Below are positions 29,717-38,272 of a stretch of 64,000 bases of DNA, one piece after another. The translations under genes were made by a program, and so were the position numbers. This DNA is from Streptomyces sp. ICBB 8177 (GTDB lineage Bacteria; Actinomycetota; Actinomycetes; Streptomycetales; Streptomycetaceae), in NCBI RefSeq assembly GCF_003144095.1, contig NZ_NSKH01000002.1:6977-70976 (forward strand). Reading direction: 5' to 3'. Every line of letters begins with the position of its first letter. Within the stretch, counting starts at the first letter, position 1. Below the pieces are notes generated by a model that was given only the letters and a program-made list of their open reading frames with translations, ran no database searches and had not been told where the DNA came from.

Positions 29717-29722
29717 GGGCGG

Positions 29723-30589
29723 ATGCTCCCTGAAGTGATCGCGATCCGCTACGTGACGCCGTTGCGCGAGGGCGGATCGGTTCCCGGGCTCGTCGAGGCC
29801 GACGACCTGGGCACGTACGTCGCGAAGTTCACCGGTGCCGCGCAGGGCCGCAAGGCGCTGATCGCCGAGATCGTCTGCGGTGAACTCGCCCGCCGGCTGG
29901 ACCTTCGGGTGCCCGACCTCGTGCGCCTGCAGTTCGATCCGGTGATCGCCCTCGGCGAGCCGGACGCCGAGGTGCAGGACCTCCTCAAGGCCAGTGGCGG
30001 CCTCAACCTCGGCATGGACTTCCTGCCCGGTTCGGTCGGCTTCGACCCGCTGGCGTTCGGCGTCGAGGCGGCCGAGGCGGGCCGGATCATCTGGTTCGAC
30101 GCGCTGACCAACAACGTGGACCGGTCGTGGCGCAATCCCAACATGCTGGTCTGGCACCGCGAGTTGTGGCTGATCGACCACGGCGCCGCGCTGATCTGGC
30201 ACCACAACTGGCCCGGCGCGCGCGGTTCGGCCCCGAGGCCCTACGACGCCACCGACCACGCGCTGGCCCGCTTCGTCACGCCCGCCGCGGTGGCCGACGC
30301 CGCCGCCGAGCTGGCGCCGCGCGTCACCCGGGAACTGCTGGCGGAGGCCGTCGCGCTGGTCCCCGACGAGTGGCTGCTGGACGAGCCCGGCTTCGACGGC
30401 CCCGACGACGTGCGCCGCGCCTATGTGGACGTGCTCGCCGACCGCGCCGTCACCGTCCACGAACGCGTCACGCTGACCGCCCCGCCCCGCAGGGCCGACG
30501 CGCCTCCGGAGTGGCTGAAGGTCTGGGTGACGGGCAAGTCGGCGCAGGCGAAGGGTGCCGAGGGCGCCGGAGACGGGGGTGCGCGATGA
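29723..30589 (+). CDS. HipA-like kinase family protein
   Basis: 288 aa, shorter than HipA (about 440). A kinase-like core is visible: Lys35 in TYVAKFTG, an Asp133/Asn138 pair in NNVDRSWRNPNM (catalytic loop) and Asp152 in LIDHG (metal loop). HipA phosphorylates glutamyl-tRNA synthetase; the target of this short type is unknown. The stop overlaps the next start (ATGA), so the two products are made together. It is a possible toxin-antitoxin-like or modification pair, but no HipB-like DNA-binding protein is present. Confidence 0.78.
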   Translation: MLPEVIAIRYVTPLREGGSVPGLVEADDLGTYVAKFTGAAQGRKALIAEIVCGELARRLDLRVPDLVRLQFDPVIALGEPDAEVQDLLKASGGLNLGMDFLPGSVGFDPLAFGVEAAEAGRIIWFDALTNNVDRSWRNPNMLVWHRELWLIDHGAALIWHHNWPGARGSAPRPYDATDHALARFVTPAAVADAAAELAPRVTRELLAEAVALVPDEWLLDEPGFDGPDDVRRAYVDVLADRAVTVHERVTLTAPPRRADAPPEWLKVWVTGKSAQAKGAEGAGDGGAR

Positions 30590-30969
30590 GCCGCGGTGAC
30601 GTCTTCGAGTACGCGGTGGTGCGCGTCGTGCCCCGGGTGGAGCGCGGCGAGATGATCAACGCGGGCGTGCTGGTCTACTGCCGCGCCCGGTCCTACGTCG
30701 CCGCCCGCATCCACCTCGACGAGGCGCGGCTGCGCTGCCTGGATCCGGCCGCCGACGTCGAGGCGGTGCGGGCCGCGCTGCGTGCCGTGGAGTGCGTCTG
30801 CGCAGGCGGGGAGACGGCGGGGCAGGCGGCGGGGGACGACCCGGGGCGGCGCTTCCGGTGGCTGACCGCGCCGCGCAGTACGGTCGTCCAGCCGGGCCCG
30901 ATCCACACCGGCCTGACCGCGGACCCGGCCGCCGAGGCCGAAAGACTGCTGGACCTGCTCGTGCGGTGA
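30586..30969 (+). CDS. DUF3037 family protein
   Basis: 127 aa, starting in an ATGA overlap with the kinase-like gene. Conserved features are FEYAVVRVVPRVERGEMINAGVLVYC and LDLLVR at the end. It is soluble, with no motif that reveals activity. DUF3037 is regularly the partner of short HipA-like proteins in actinobacteria, as I recall. The tight coupling supports a joint function, but whether it is an antidote, a substrate or a specificity factor is unknown. Confidence 0.8.
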   Translation: MSRGDVFEYAVVRVVPRVERGEMINAGVLVYCRARSYVAARIHLDEARLRCLDPAADVEAVRAALRAVECVCAGGETAGQAAGDDPGRRFRWLTAPRSTVVQPGPIHTGLTADPAAEAERLLDLLVR

Positions 30970-30990
30970 GCCACATCGGGCGCGGGGACG

Positions 30991-31019
30991 TTGACACTGG
31001 GTCACTACGCTCCTACGGT
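30991..31019 (+). promoter_or_regulatory. HrdB-type promoter for SDR pair
   Basis: TTGACA (30991-30996), exactly 17 nt, TACGGT (31014-31019): the closest match to the vegetative consensus in the window. Predicted leader of about 60 nt. Confidence 0.65.
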
Positions 31020-31084
31020 TTCGCATGCTGGACGTACTAAGCGGTCGCTCATACGGTGACCGCATCCGAGGGCGAGGAGAGCAG

Positions 31085-31861
31085 ATGTCCACCACCGAGC
31101 AGCCCACCGCCGAGCAGCGGGTCGCCATCGTCACCGGCGCCGCGCGCGGCATCGGCGCCGCCACCGCGATCCGGCTCGCCGCCGAGGGCCGCGCGGTCGC
31201 CGTGCTCGACCTCGACGAGGCGGCCTGCAAGGACACCGTCGAGAAGATCACCGCGGCCGGGGGCCGGGCGCTCGCGGTCGGCGCGGACGTCTCGGACGAG
31301 GAACAGGTGGGCGCCGCCGTCGAGCGGGTCGCAGCCGAACTCGGCGCACCGACCATCCTGGTCAACAACGCGGGCGTGCTCCGCGACAACCTGCTGTTCA
31401 AGATGTCCGCCTCGGACTGGGACACCGTGATGAACGTGCACCTGCGCGGTGCGTTCCTGATGGCGCGGGCGGTCCAGAAGCACATGGTCGAGGCGAAGTT
31501 CGGCCGCATCGTCAACCTCTCGTCCAGCTCCGCGCTCGGCAACCGCGGCCAGGCCAACTACTCCACCGCCAAGGCGGGCCTGCAGGGCCTGACCAAGACG
31601 CTCGCCATCGAGCTGGGCAAGTTCGGCGTCACCGCCAACGCGGTCGCCCCCGGCTTCATCGTCACCGACATGACGGCCGCCACCGCCGCCCGCGTCAAGA
31701 TGGACTTCGAGGAGTTCCAGGCCGCCGCCGCCACCCAGATCCCGGTCCAGCGGGTCGGGCAGCCCGAGGACATCGCCAACGCCATCGCCTTCTTCACCGG
31801 CGACCAGGCCGGGTTCGTCTCCGGCCAGGTGCTGTACGTGGCCGGTGGCCCGCTCAACTGA
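31085..31861 (+). CDS. fabG: Short-chain dehydrogenase, 3-oxoacyl-ACP reductase type
   Basis: 258 aa. The NAD(P) motif TGAARGIG is at 17-24, NNAG near 95, Ser in LSSSSALG, and Tyr159-Lys163 in YSTAK. The end (FVSGQVLYVAGG) is typical of FabG. It probably reduces a 3-oxoacyl thioester with NADPH, in fatty acid, polyhydroxyalkanoate or secondary metabolism. The binding loop after the Rossmann strand (LDLDEA) leaves cofactor choice open. It has a strong promoter and a second SDR 27 nt downstream. Confidence 0.85.
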   Translation: MSTTEQPTAEQRVAIVTGAARGIGAATAIRLAAEGRAVAVLDLDEAACKDTVEKITAAGGRALAVGADVSDEEQVGAAVERVAAELGAPTILVNNAGVLRDNLLFKMSASDWDTVMNVHLRGAFLMARAVQKHMVEAKFGRIVNLSSSSALGNRGQANYSTAKAGLQGLTKTLAIELGKFGVTANAVAPGFIVTDMTAATAARVKMDFEEFQAAAATQIPVQRVGQPEDIANAIAFFTGDQAGFVSGQVLYVAGGPLN

Positions 31862-31888
31862 CGCCGACGCGACCGAAAGGCCCCACTC

Positions 31889-32644
31889 ATGACCACCCCC
31901 GACAGCGGTCGCGTCGCGATCGTCACCGGCGCCAGCCGCGGCATCGGCTTCGGCATAGCGCAGGCACTCGTCGCCCGCGGCGACCGGGTCTGCATCACCG
32001 GCCGCAACGAGGACGCGCTCAAGGAGGCCGTCGAACGCCTCGGCGCCGACCGGGCCATCGGCGTTGCAGGCAAGGCCCATCACGAGCCCCACCAGGCCGA
32101 GGCCGTCGAGCGCACCATGGAGGCGTTCGGCCGGGTCGACTTCCTCGCCAACAACGCGGGCACCAACCCGGTCTTCGGCCCGATCGCCGAACTCGACCTG
32201 AACGTGGCCCGCAAGGTCTTCGAGACCAACGTCATCTCCGCGCTCGGCTTCGCCCAGCAGACCTACCGGGCCTGGCAGAAGGAGAACGGCGGCGCCATCG
32301 TCAACATCGCGTCCATCGCCGGACTCGCGCCCTCGCCCTTCATCGGCGCCTACGGCATCAGCAAGGCCGCGATGGTCAACCTCACGCTCCAGCTCGCCTC
32401 CGAGTTCGCGCCCGGCGTACGCGTCAACGCCATCGCCCCGGCGGTGGTGAAGACCAGGTTCGCCGCCGCGCTCTACGAAGGGCGTGAGGAGGAGGCGGCG
32501 GCCGGTTATCCGCTGAAGCGGCTCGGCGTGCCGGAGGACATCGGCGGCGCCGCCGCGTTCCTGCTCTCCGACCAGGCGGGCTGGATCACCGGGCAGACGC
32601 TGGTGGTCGACGGCGGGCTGTTCCTGCACGCCGGGGTCGCCTGA
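31889..32644 (+). CDS. Short-chain dehydrogenase (second of pair)
   Basis: 251 aa. TGASRGIG (13-20), NNAG, Ser in NIASIAG, Tyr155-Lys159 in YGISK. It is clearly different from its neighbour in the substrate loop (PAVVKTRFAAALYEGREEE). SDR family oxoacyl reductase type; the substrate is unknown. The GAAAGG ribosome site and short gap place it in an operon with the first SDR. A strong terminator ends the unit. Confidence 0.85.
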   Translation: MTTPDSGRVAIVTGASRGIGFGIAQALVARGDRVCITGRNEDALKEAVERLGADRAIGVAGKAHHEPHQAEAVERTMEAFGRVDFLANNAGTNPVFGPIAELDLNVARKVFETNVISALGFAQQTYRAWQKENGGAIVNIASIAGLAPSPFIGAYGISKAAMVNLTLQLASEFAPGVRVNAIAPAVVKTRFAAALYEGREEEAAAGYPLKRLGVPEDIGGAAAFLLSDQAGWITGQTLVVDGGLFLHAGVA

Positions 32645-32670
32645 CCCGGGCCCCGGACCAGGTGCGTACG

Positions 32671-32716
32671 CGCGCGATGGGGCGCGGTGCCCGCCGGCAC
32701 CGCGCCCCATCGCGCG
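32671..32716 (+). terminator. Strong terminator after SDR operon
   Basis: A perfect 21-bp inverted repeat (32671-32691 / 32696-32716) with a 4-nt CGCC loop: the longest perfect stem in the window. Confidence 0.8.
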
Positions 32717-32796
32717 CGCCGGGTCGGGGCAGGAGTGTCAGTGGGTGCCGGTACGTTCTGGGGTGAACGACGGATCACGTACCGGAGGTTGTCGAC

Positions 32797-33477
32797 GTGC
32801 CCAACATGCTGCCCGCGTCCTGGCAGGCCGTGCTCGGCGAGGAACTGGAGAAGCCCTATTTCCAGGAACTGACCGAGTTCGTGGAGAAGGAGCGCGTCGA
32901 GCACAAGGTCTTTCCACCGCGCGAGGAGGTCTTCGCCGCGCTGGAGGCCACGCCGTACGACCGGGTGAAGGTGCTCGTCCTCGGCCAGGATCCGTACCAC
33001 GGCGAGGGCCAGGCGCACGGCATGTGCTTCTCGGTGCGGCCCGGGGTGCGCACGCCGCCCTCGCTGCGCAACGTCTTCAAGGAGATGAACGCCGAGTTCG
33101 GCTACCCCGTGCCGGACAACGGCTACCTGATGCCGTGGGCCCGGCAGGGTGTGCTGCTGCTCAACGCGGTACTGACGGTGCGTGAGGGCGAGGCCAACTC
33201 CCACAAGGGCAAGGGCTGGGAGAAGTTCACCGACGCGGTGATCAGGGCGGTCGCCGACCGGCCCGACCCGGCGGTGTTCGTGCTGTGGGGCAACTACGCC
33301 AAGAAGAAGCTGCCGCTGATCGACACCGAACGGCACGCCGTCATCCAGGGCGCCCACCCCTCGCCGCTGTCCGCCAAGCTCTTCCTCGGCAGCCGTCCGT
33401 TCACCCAGATCAACGAGGCGATCGCCGCGCAGGGCCACGAGCCGGTCGACTGGCGCATCCCGAACCTGAACGCGTGA
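32797..33477 (+). CDS. ung: Uracil-DNA glycosylase
   Basis: 226 aa, normal length. It removes uracil from DNA. The catalytic water-activating Asp65 is in GQDPYH (63-68), and the other active-site segment HPSPLS begins at His187. GVLLLNAVLTVREGEANSH carries the conserved Asn. GTG 32797 follows CCGGAGG. It is alone between two terminator-bounded units. Confidence 0.95.
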   Translation: MPNMLPASWQAVLGEELEKPYFQELTEFVEKERVEHKVFPPREEVFAALEATPYDRVKVLVLGQDPYHGEGQAHGMCFSVRPGVRTPPSLRNVFKEMNAEFGYPVPDNGYLMPWARQGVLLLNAVLTVREGEANSHKGKGWEKFTDAVIRAVADRPDPAVFVLWGNYAKKKLPLIDTERHAVIQGAHPSPLSAKLFLGSRPFTQINEAIAAQGHEPVDWRIPNLNA

Positions 33478-33671
33478 CGCGGGGCGGGTGCCGCCCGCGC
33501 GGGCACCCGGACCGGACCGCCACCAGGCCGCCACCCGGTCACCGCCCGGTCGGCGATCCGGCGTACATCGCGGGATCGCCGACCGGGGATTGCCGGACCT
33601 GGCGGTTACTGTCGGAAGCGGACATCGGGTCAGGGGCCGCCGGGCCACCGCGCGATCAGGGAGGCGCTGCC

Positions 33672-34205
33672 ATGACGGGGACGGGAGAGCCGGGCGGGCC
33701 GGCCCGCGCGGGGCATGGCGAGGATCCGATGACCACCCGCATCGGCCAGGTGATCATGCTGGCGCACGCGGGCGACCGGGAGGAGGCCAGAGACCGCTTC
33801 GCCGCGCTGTGGCAGGAGCTGGGCGAGCACGGCTCCCCGCTGCACCGCTGCACGCTCGCGCACTACATGGCGGACACCCAGGACGACCCGGAGGACGAGC
33901 TCGACTGGGACCTGCGGGCCCTGCGCGCCGCCGAGGCCGTCGAACAGGACCGGGTGACCTGGGGTGAGGAGGAGCTGTCGATACGCGGTTTCTACCCGTC
34001 GCTGCACCTGAACCTGGCCGCCGACTACCACCGGCTCGACGAGCCGGCGCTGGCCCGCGCCCACCTCGACCGGGCGCTGGCCTGCGCGGACGCGCTGGGG
34101 GATGACGCCTACGGTGACGGAATCCGAGCGGCCATCTCCCGGCTCGACCTGCGTCTCGCGGTGACCGGCGGCGGCCCCGGCGCGGAGCCCGGTCACCTCC
34201 CGTAG
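33672..34205 (+). CDS. TPR-like helical protein
   Basis: 177 aa from ATG 33672; the in-frame ATG 33729 (MTTRIGQVIMLAHAGDREEARDR) may be the true start, since conservation that I recall begins there. The rest reads as paired helices like tetratricopeptide repeats: LHRCTLAHYMADTQDDPEDELDWDLRAL, FYPSLHLNLAADYHRLDEP, ARAHLDRALACADALG. It is likely a scaffold or sensor; the partner is unknown. It converges on a lipoprotein gene with four bases between stops. Confidence 0.75.
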   Translation: MTGTGEPGGPARAGHGEDPMTTRIGQVIMLAHAGDREEARDRFAALWQELGEHGSPLHRCTLAHYMADTQDDPEDELDWDLRALRAAEAVEQDRVTWGEEELSIRGFYPSLHLNLAADYHRLDEPALARAHLDRALACADALGDDAYGDGIRAAISRLDLRLAVTGGGPGAEPGHLP

Positions 34206-34226
34206 GGCCTCACCTGCCGTAGGCCT
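34194..34226. repeat. Imperfect 17-bp tandem repeat at convergent stops
   Basis: CACCTCCCGTAGGGCCT (34194-34210) is followed directly by CACCTGCCGTAGGCCT (34211-34226). The pair covers the ends of both converging genes. Confidence 0.7.
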
Positions 34227-34746
34227 GGTGGCAGATGCGGGCCGCGGGGCTGTCCGGCGCCCAGTGCCCGTACGCCTCGCCCAGCGCGCAGACGTCGGCG
34301 CCGCCCGCGGGAGCTCGTGGTGCTACGCGCTCGCCGCCGCCTTCACCACCGCTGCGATGACGCCTGCCGTGCGACTGCGGGCGGCGGGCGTCACCGGGGG
34401 AGCGGTGCCACTCCTCGCGGGCGGGCGCTCCGGCGACCGGCTGTGCCGCCGGAGCGCGTGGCGCCGCGACGCCCCCGGGCCGGTCCGCCGCCTCCGGTGA
34501 CCCGCCGGAGCGCGACCGGTCGGCGGCGGCGGGCGCGGTCGGCGCGGGGCCGCCGGGGCGGGTCGTGGTCACCGTCTCGCGGGCCGGTTGCTGCTCCAGC
34601 ATGGGCATGGACGACGGCAGGGGCGGCGTCGCGGGTGGACGGGAACGGGAGGAGGACGAAGCCGGCGCGTGGGAGACACTCACACACCCGGTCAGAACCG
34701 AGGCGGAGGCCGCCGCCAGCACCACCATCGCGGGGAGTCGGCGCAC
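34210..34746 (-). CDS. Secreted lipoprotein, unknown function
   Basis: 178 aa. A signal peptide ends in the lipobox LTGC (Cys near 20). A long Pro/Ser/Arg-rich disordered stretch follows. The last 28 residues (DVCALGEAYGHWAPDSPAARICHQAYGR) are the conserved part, with two Cys likely to form a disulfide; I recall similar tails on Streptomyces lipoproteins. GTG 34746 is the start that gives a proper signal peptide. Function unknown. Confidence 0.7.
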   Translation of the reverse strand: MRRLPAMVVLAAASASVLTGCVSVSHAPASSSSRSRPPATPPLPSSMPMLEQQPARETVTTTRPGGPAPTAPAAADRSRSGGSPEAADRPGGVAAPRAPAAQPVAGAPAREEWHRSPGDARRPQSHGRRHRSGGEGGGERVAPRAPAGGADVCALGEAYGHWAPDSPAARICHQAYGR

Positions 34747-34853
34747 CTCATCAACTCTGCCGCATAAAGCGCTTGTTGGACATTCCCCGCAAGGGTGATC
34801 TTTGGTGTGATGAGGTGTTCGGGCGCGCGCCGCCCCCATTCGTGCCCCCGCGC

Positions 34854-35366
34854 TCATTCCCCCGTCGCGCCGTCGATGCGCTCCCGGATCAGGTCGGCGT
34901 GGCCGTTGTGCCGGGCGTACTCCTCGATCATGTGAAGGTAGACCCAGCGCAGCGACACCGGGACGCCATTGCGGCTCAGGCCCGTGTCGTCCAGCGAGCG
35001 GGTCGCGGCCACCTCGCGGGCTCGGTCGATCTCCGCGCGCCAGACGGCGAACGTCTCCTCGGGGTGGGTGTCCCCGCCGACGCGCAGGTCCGCGTCGGGG
35101 TCGGCGTCGGTGTAGTACAGCGGCGGGATGTCCTGGGCGCCCAGCCTGCGCCGGAACCAGGCCCGCTCCACGTCCGTCAGGTGCCGCACCAGCCCCAGCA
35201 GCGTCAGCCCGGACGGCGGGGTGGAGGCGGTGCGCAGCTGGTCCGCCGACAGGCCCTCGCACTTGAGGGCCAGGGTGTCCCGGTGGAAGTCCAGCCAGGA
35301 CTCCAGCGTGGTGCGTTCGTCGGCGGTGGTCGGCGGGTCCGTGCGGTGGAGGTGCGGGGTCGTCAT
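34854..35366 (-). CDS. DinB-like (DUF664) protein
   Basis: 170 aa from ATG 35366; ATG 35375 or 35378 would add a few residues. It is a four-helix DinB-fold protein with potential metal-binding His: LLGLVRHLTDVERAWF and LRWVYLHMIEEYARHNGHADLIRE. The fold includes thiol transferases such as mycothiol- and bacillithiol-dependent enzymes, so a mycothiol S-transferase role is possible. A paralogue with the same ending (IDGATG) lies at 57145-57648. Monocistronic. Confidence 0.82.
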   Translation of the reverse strand: MTTPHLHRTDPPTTADERTTLESWLDFHRDTLALKCEGLSADQLRTASTPPSGLTLLGLVRHLTDVERAWFRRRLGAQDIPPLYYTDADPDADLRVGGDTHPEETFAVWRAEIDRAREVAATRSLDDTGLSRNGVPVSLRWVYLHMIEEYARHNGHADLIRERIDGATGE

Positions 35367-35470
35367 GGCGGCCATCATCGGGGGCCCGGACCGCCGCCCG
35401 CCAGGGGATTTCCCCCGGAGCCCTCCGAGCCGCCGCCCCGCCCGGCGCACGCCGCGCCGCACCGCCCGCC

Positions 35471-35490
35471 GTATGCTGACCTGGGCATAC
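35471..35490 (+). promoter_or_regulatory. Inverted repeat before oxidoreductase gene
   Basis: GTATGC (35471-35476) and GCATAC (35485-35490), 8 nt apart, about 30 nt before the GTG at 35522. Overlapping TATGCT could serve as -10. Candidate operator. Confidence 0.3.
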
Positions 35491-35521
35491 GAGCACACCG
35501 GCACGCAGGGGAGAGCGTTCA

Positions 35522-36442
35522 GTGGCATCCGGGAACGGCACGTTGAGGGTCGGGGTCATCGGGCTCGGGGACATCGCGCGGAAGGCGTACCTGCCCGTCC
35601 TCACCGCGCAGCCCGGGATCGAGCTGCACCTGCACACCCGCACCCGCAGCACGCTCGACGCCGTCGGCGACGCCCACCGCATCACGCACCGGCACGCCGG
35701 CCTCGACGAACTGCTCGCCCAGGACCTCGACGCCGCCTTCGTGCACGCGCCCACCGAGACGCATCCCGAGATCGCCGAACGGCTGATCGAGGCGGGGGTC
35801 GCCGCGTACGTCGACAAACCGCTCGCGTACCACGTCGAGGAGGCGGAGCGGATCGCCGGCCTCGCGCGGCGGCGCGGGGTCAGCCTGATGACCGGCTTCA
35901 ACCGCCGCCACGCGCCCGGGTACGCGCAGTGCCTGGACCACCCGCGCGACCTGATCGTGCTGCAGAAGAACCGCGTCGGGCAGGCCGAGCGGGCCCGCAC
36001 CTTCGTCTACGACGACTTCATCCACGTCGTCGACACGCTGCGCTTCCTCGCGCCGGGGACCGTCGACCGCGTGGAGGTGACCGGCAGGTCGCGCGACGGG
36101 CTGCTCCAGCACGTCGTGCTCCAGCTGTCCGGCGAGGGCTTCACCGCCATCGGCATCATGAACCGCGTGAGCGGTTCCACCGAGGAGGTCCTTGAGGTGA
36201 TGGGCGCCGACACCAAGCGGCAGGTCCTCAACCTCGCCGACGTCGTCGACCACAAGGGGCAGCCGACGCTGCGCAGGCGCGGCGACTGGGTACCGGTCGC
36301 CCGGCAGCGCGGCATCGAGCAGATCACCCTCGCCTTCCTCGACGCCGTGCGCTCAGGCGAGGTCGTCGACGCCGAGGACGCCGTGGCCACCCACGCGTTG
36401 TGCGAGCGGATCGTCAACGAGGTGGAGCGGCAGGCGGGTTGA
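35522..36442 (+). CDS. Gfo/Idh/MocA family oxidoreductase
   Basis: 306 aa. The Rossmann domain (1-120) starts LRVGVIGLGDIARKAYLPVL and has YVDKPLAYHVEEAE, the family's E/D-K-P motif. The C-terminal alpha/beta domain follows with FVYDDFIHVVDTLRF. Members reduce or oxidise sugars and inositols with NAD(P); the substrate cannot be told. GTG 35522 follows GGGGAG. Its stop lies within an inverted repeat shared with the convergent lnt gene. Confidence 0.87.
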   Translation: MASGNGTLRVGVIGLGDIARKAYLPVLTAQPGIELHLHTRTRSTLDAVGDAHRITHRHAGLDELLAQDLDAAFVHAPTETHPEIAERLIEAGVAAYVDKPLAYHVEEAERIAGLARRRGVSLMTGFNRRHAPGYAQCLDHPRDLIVLQKNRVGQAERARTFVYDDFIHVVDTLRFLAPGTVDRVEVTGRSRDGLLQHVVLQLSGEGFTAIGIMNRVSGSTEEVLEVMGADTKRQVLNLADVVDHKGQPTLRRRGDWVPVARQRGIEQITLAFLDAVRSGEVVDAEDAVATHALCERIVNEVERQAG

Positions 36443-36489
36443 GGGACGGCGACCGCCCCGGCGTGGTGCCGGTGCGGCCTCAACCCGCC
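36433..36489. terminator. Bidirectional terminator built from two gene ends
   Basis: GGCGGGTTGAGG (36433-36444) and CCTCAACCCGCC (36478-36489) are perfect complements over 12 bp, with a 33-nt loop. Each arm contains the Gly-stop codons of one convergent gene. Confidence 0.6.
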
Positions 36490-38090
36490 CTGCGCGCCGT
36501 CCCGTTGCCGCGGCGTGCGCGCGTCCGCAGGGTGCCCTCGTAGACCGCGGCCACCGCCAGCGATCCCACCGCCAGCTGCGGCACCCAGGCGCCGAGGCGG
36601 TCGTAGGGACTGCGGCCGCCGGAGAGCGGGACGGTGTACAGGTGCTCGCCGCTGGTGTTCGTGCCCATGCGGGGGCCGACCTGCCGGCCGCTCGCGTCGA
36701 ACACCGCGCTCTCACCGGTGAGGGTGGCGTGCACCATCGGCCGCCAGGTCTCCGCCGCACGCAGCGCCGCGAGTGAGGCGTGCTGCGCCGGGGCCCAGGT
36801 GTCCTGGAACGTCGAGGTCGAGGACTGTGCCACCAGGACCTGCGCGCCCATGTCCGCCAGGTGGCGGGTCATGTCGGGGAAGGCGGTCTCGAAGCAGATC
36901 AGCGGGCCGATCCGCACCTTGCCGACGTTCATCAGCACCTGACGGGTGCCGCGGTGCCGGTTGACGGCGGCGGCCTTGCCCACCTTCGTGGCCCAGCCCA
37001 GTACCGAGCGGAACGGGATGTACTCGCCGAACGGCACCAGCCGCATCTTGTCGTACGTCGGCCCCGTCGGGCCGTTCGGACCGATGAGCACCGACGTCTT
37101 GTAGATGCCCTTGCCGTCGGCCCGCTGGGCGTCCACGTTGACCAGCACGTCCGCTCCGACCTGCCGGGACAGCGCGGCCAGTCGCGCCGTGAGGTCCGGC
37201 CGGGCGGACAGGTCGAAGCCGACGCTGCTCTCGCCCCACACCACCAGGTCGGGACGGCTCCCGGCGAGCCGCGCGGTCAGTTGCGCGCTGCGGTCGAAGC
37301 GGTCCATCGGGCCGTTGATGACGCCGGGCTGCACCACCGCGACCCGCACGCTCCCGGTGCGCGGCGGCGCAGGCACCCAGAACCACGCCGCCGTCACACC
37401 GGCCGCGACCAGCGCCAGCGCCCCGGCCGCCAGCAGCCGGGCGGCGCGGGAGAAGACCAGCTCGGCGACCGCGGTGTTGACCGCCACCACCAGGAAGCTC
37501 AGCAGCCAGACCCCGCCCACCGAGGCCAGCCGCAGCGCGGGCGGCACCTCCCACTGGCTGGCCCCGAGCAGTCCCCAGGGGCCGCCGAGGTACTGCCAGG
37601 AGCGCACCAGCTCAGCCATCAGCCACCCGGACGGCACCAGCACCAGCGCGGCGAGCAGCGCGCCGCGTCCGGGGGCGCCGCCCAGCACCCGCCACACCAG
37701 CCAGCCCCAGGGCGCCCACAGCAGGCCCAGCAGCGCGGCCAGCACCACGATGAACACGTTCAGGCTCGGCAGCAGCCAGTGGTGCACGGCGAACAGGAAG
37801 CCGAAGCCGCCCAGCCAGCCGTCCAGCACCGCGCGCCGCGCGGTCGGCGCCGACCGGATCAGCAGCAGCAGCGGCACCAGCGCTACGTAGGCGAACCACC
37901 ACAGGTCGGGCGTGGGAAAGGTCAGGAAGGGCAGCGCGCCGCTGACGGCGGCGACCAGCCCGCGCCACCACGGCGAGGCCAGGGACATCCGTCGGTGACC
38001 GGAAGACCGGACCGGCGGCCGCATGCCCTGCCTGCGCCGCGCCGACGGCGACCAGGTCCGGGGACGGGTCAGCTTCACAAGAGTGGACAC
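36480..38090 (-). CDS. lnt: Apolipoprotein N-acyltransferase
   Basis: 536 aa, typical size. About six to eight membrane helices (residues 45-240) precede the nitrilase domain. The catalytic triad is intact: Glu287 in VVWGESS, Lys348 in YDKMRLVPFGEY, Cys399 in LICFETAFPD. It adds the third acyl chain to lipoproteins on the outer face of the membrane. The long basic N-terminus (about 35 residues) makes MSLASPWWRG at residue 35 a second possible start. It is followed closely by the convergent oxidoreductase gene. Confidence 0.93.
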   Translation of the reverse strand: MSTLVKLTRPRTWSPSARRRQGMRPPVRSSGHRRMSLASPWWRGLVAAVSGALPFLTFPTPDLWWFAYVALVPLLLLIRSAPTARRAVLDGWLGGFGFLFAVHHWLLPSLNVFIVVLAALLGLLWAPWGWLVWRVLGGAPGRGALLAALVLVPSGWLMAELVRSWQYLGGPWGLLGASQWEVPPALRLASVGGVWLLSFLVVAVNTAVAELVFSRAARLLAAGALALVAAGVTAAWFWVPAPPRTGSVRVAVVQPGVINGPMDRFDRSAQLTARLAGSRPDLVVWGESSVGFDLSARPDLTARLAALSRQVGADVLVNVDAQRADGKGIYKTSVLIGPNGPTGPTYDKMRLVPFGEYIPFRSVLGWATKVGKAAAVNRHRGTRQVLMNVGKVRIGPLICFETAFPDMTRHLADMGAQVLVAQSSTSTFQDTWAPAQHASLAALRAAETWRPMVHATLTGESAVFDASGRQVGPRMGTNTSGEHLYTVPLSGGRSPYDRLGAWVPQLAVGSLAVAAVYEGTLRTRARRGNGTARRAG

Positions 38091-38196
38091 GTCAGCAGCC
38101 TCCCCGGGTCACAGGGGTGGCAACCAGATCCGCCGGCCGGACCGCCCCAACGCCGGACCTCCTCAGTCTTCGCCTCCGGGGGCGCGTACGGAAGGG

Positions 38197-38235
38197 CCGT
38201 GGGGCCCCGGCGACCAGTTCGCCGGGGCCCCACGG
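38197..38235 (-). terminator. Terminator of importer operon
   Basis: A perfect 17-bp inverted repeat (38197-38213 / 38219-38235) with a 5-nt loop, just past the last operon gene and before lnt. Confidence 0.8.
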
Positions 38236-38272
38236 CACCGTGGATCCAGGCGGTCCGGGCCGCCGCGGCGGC

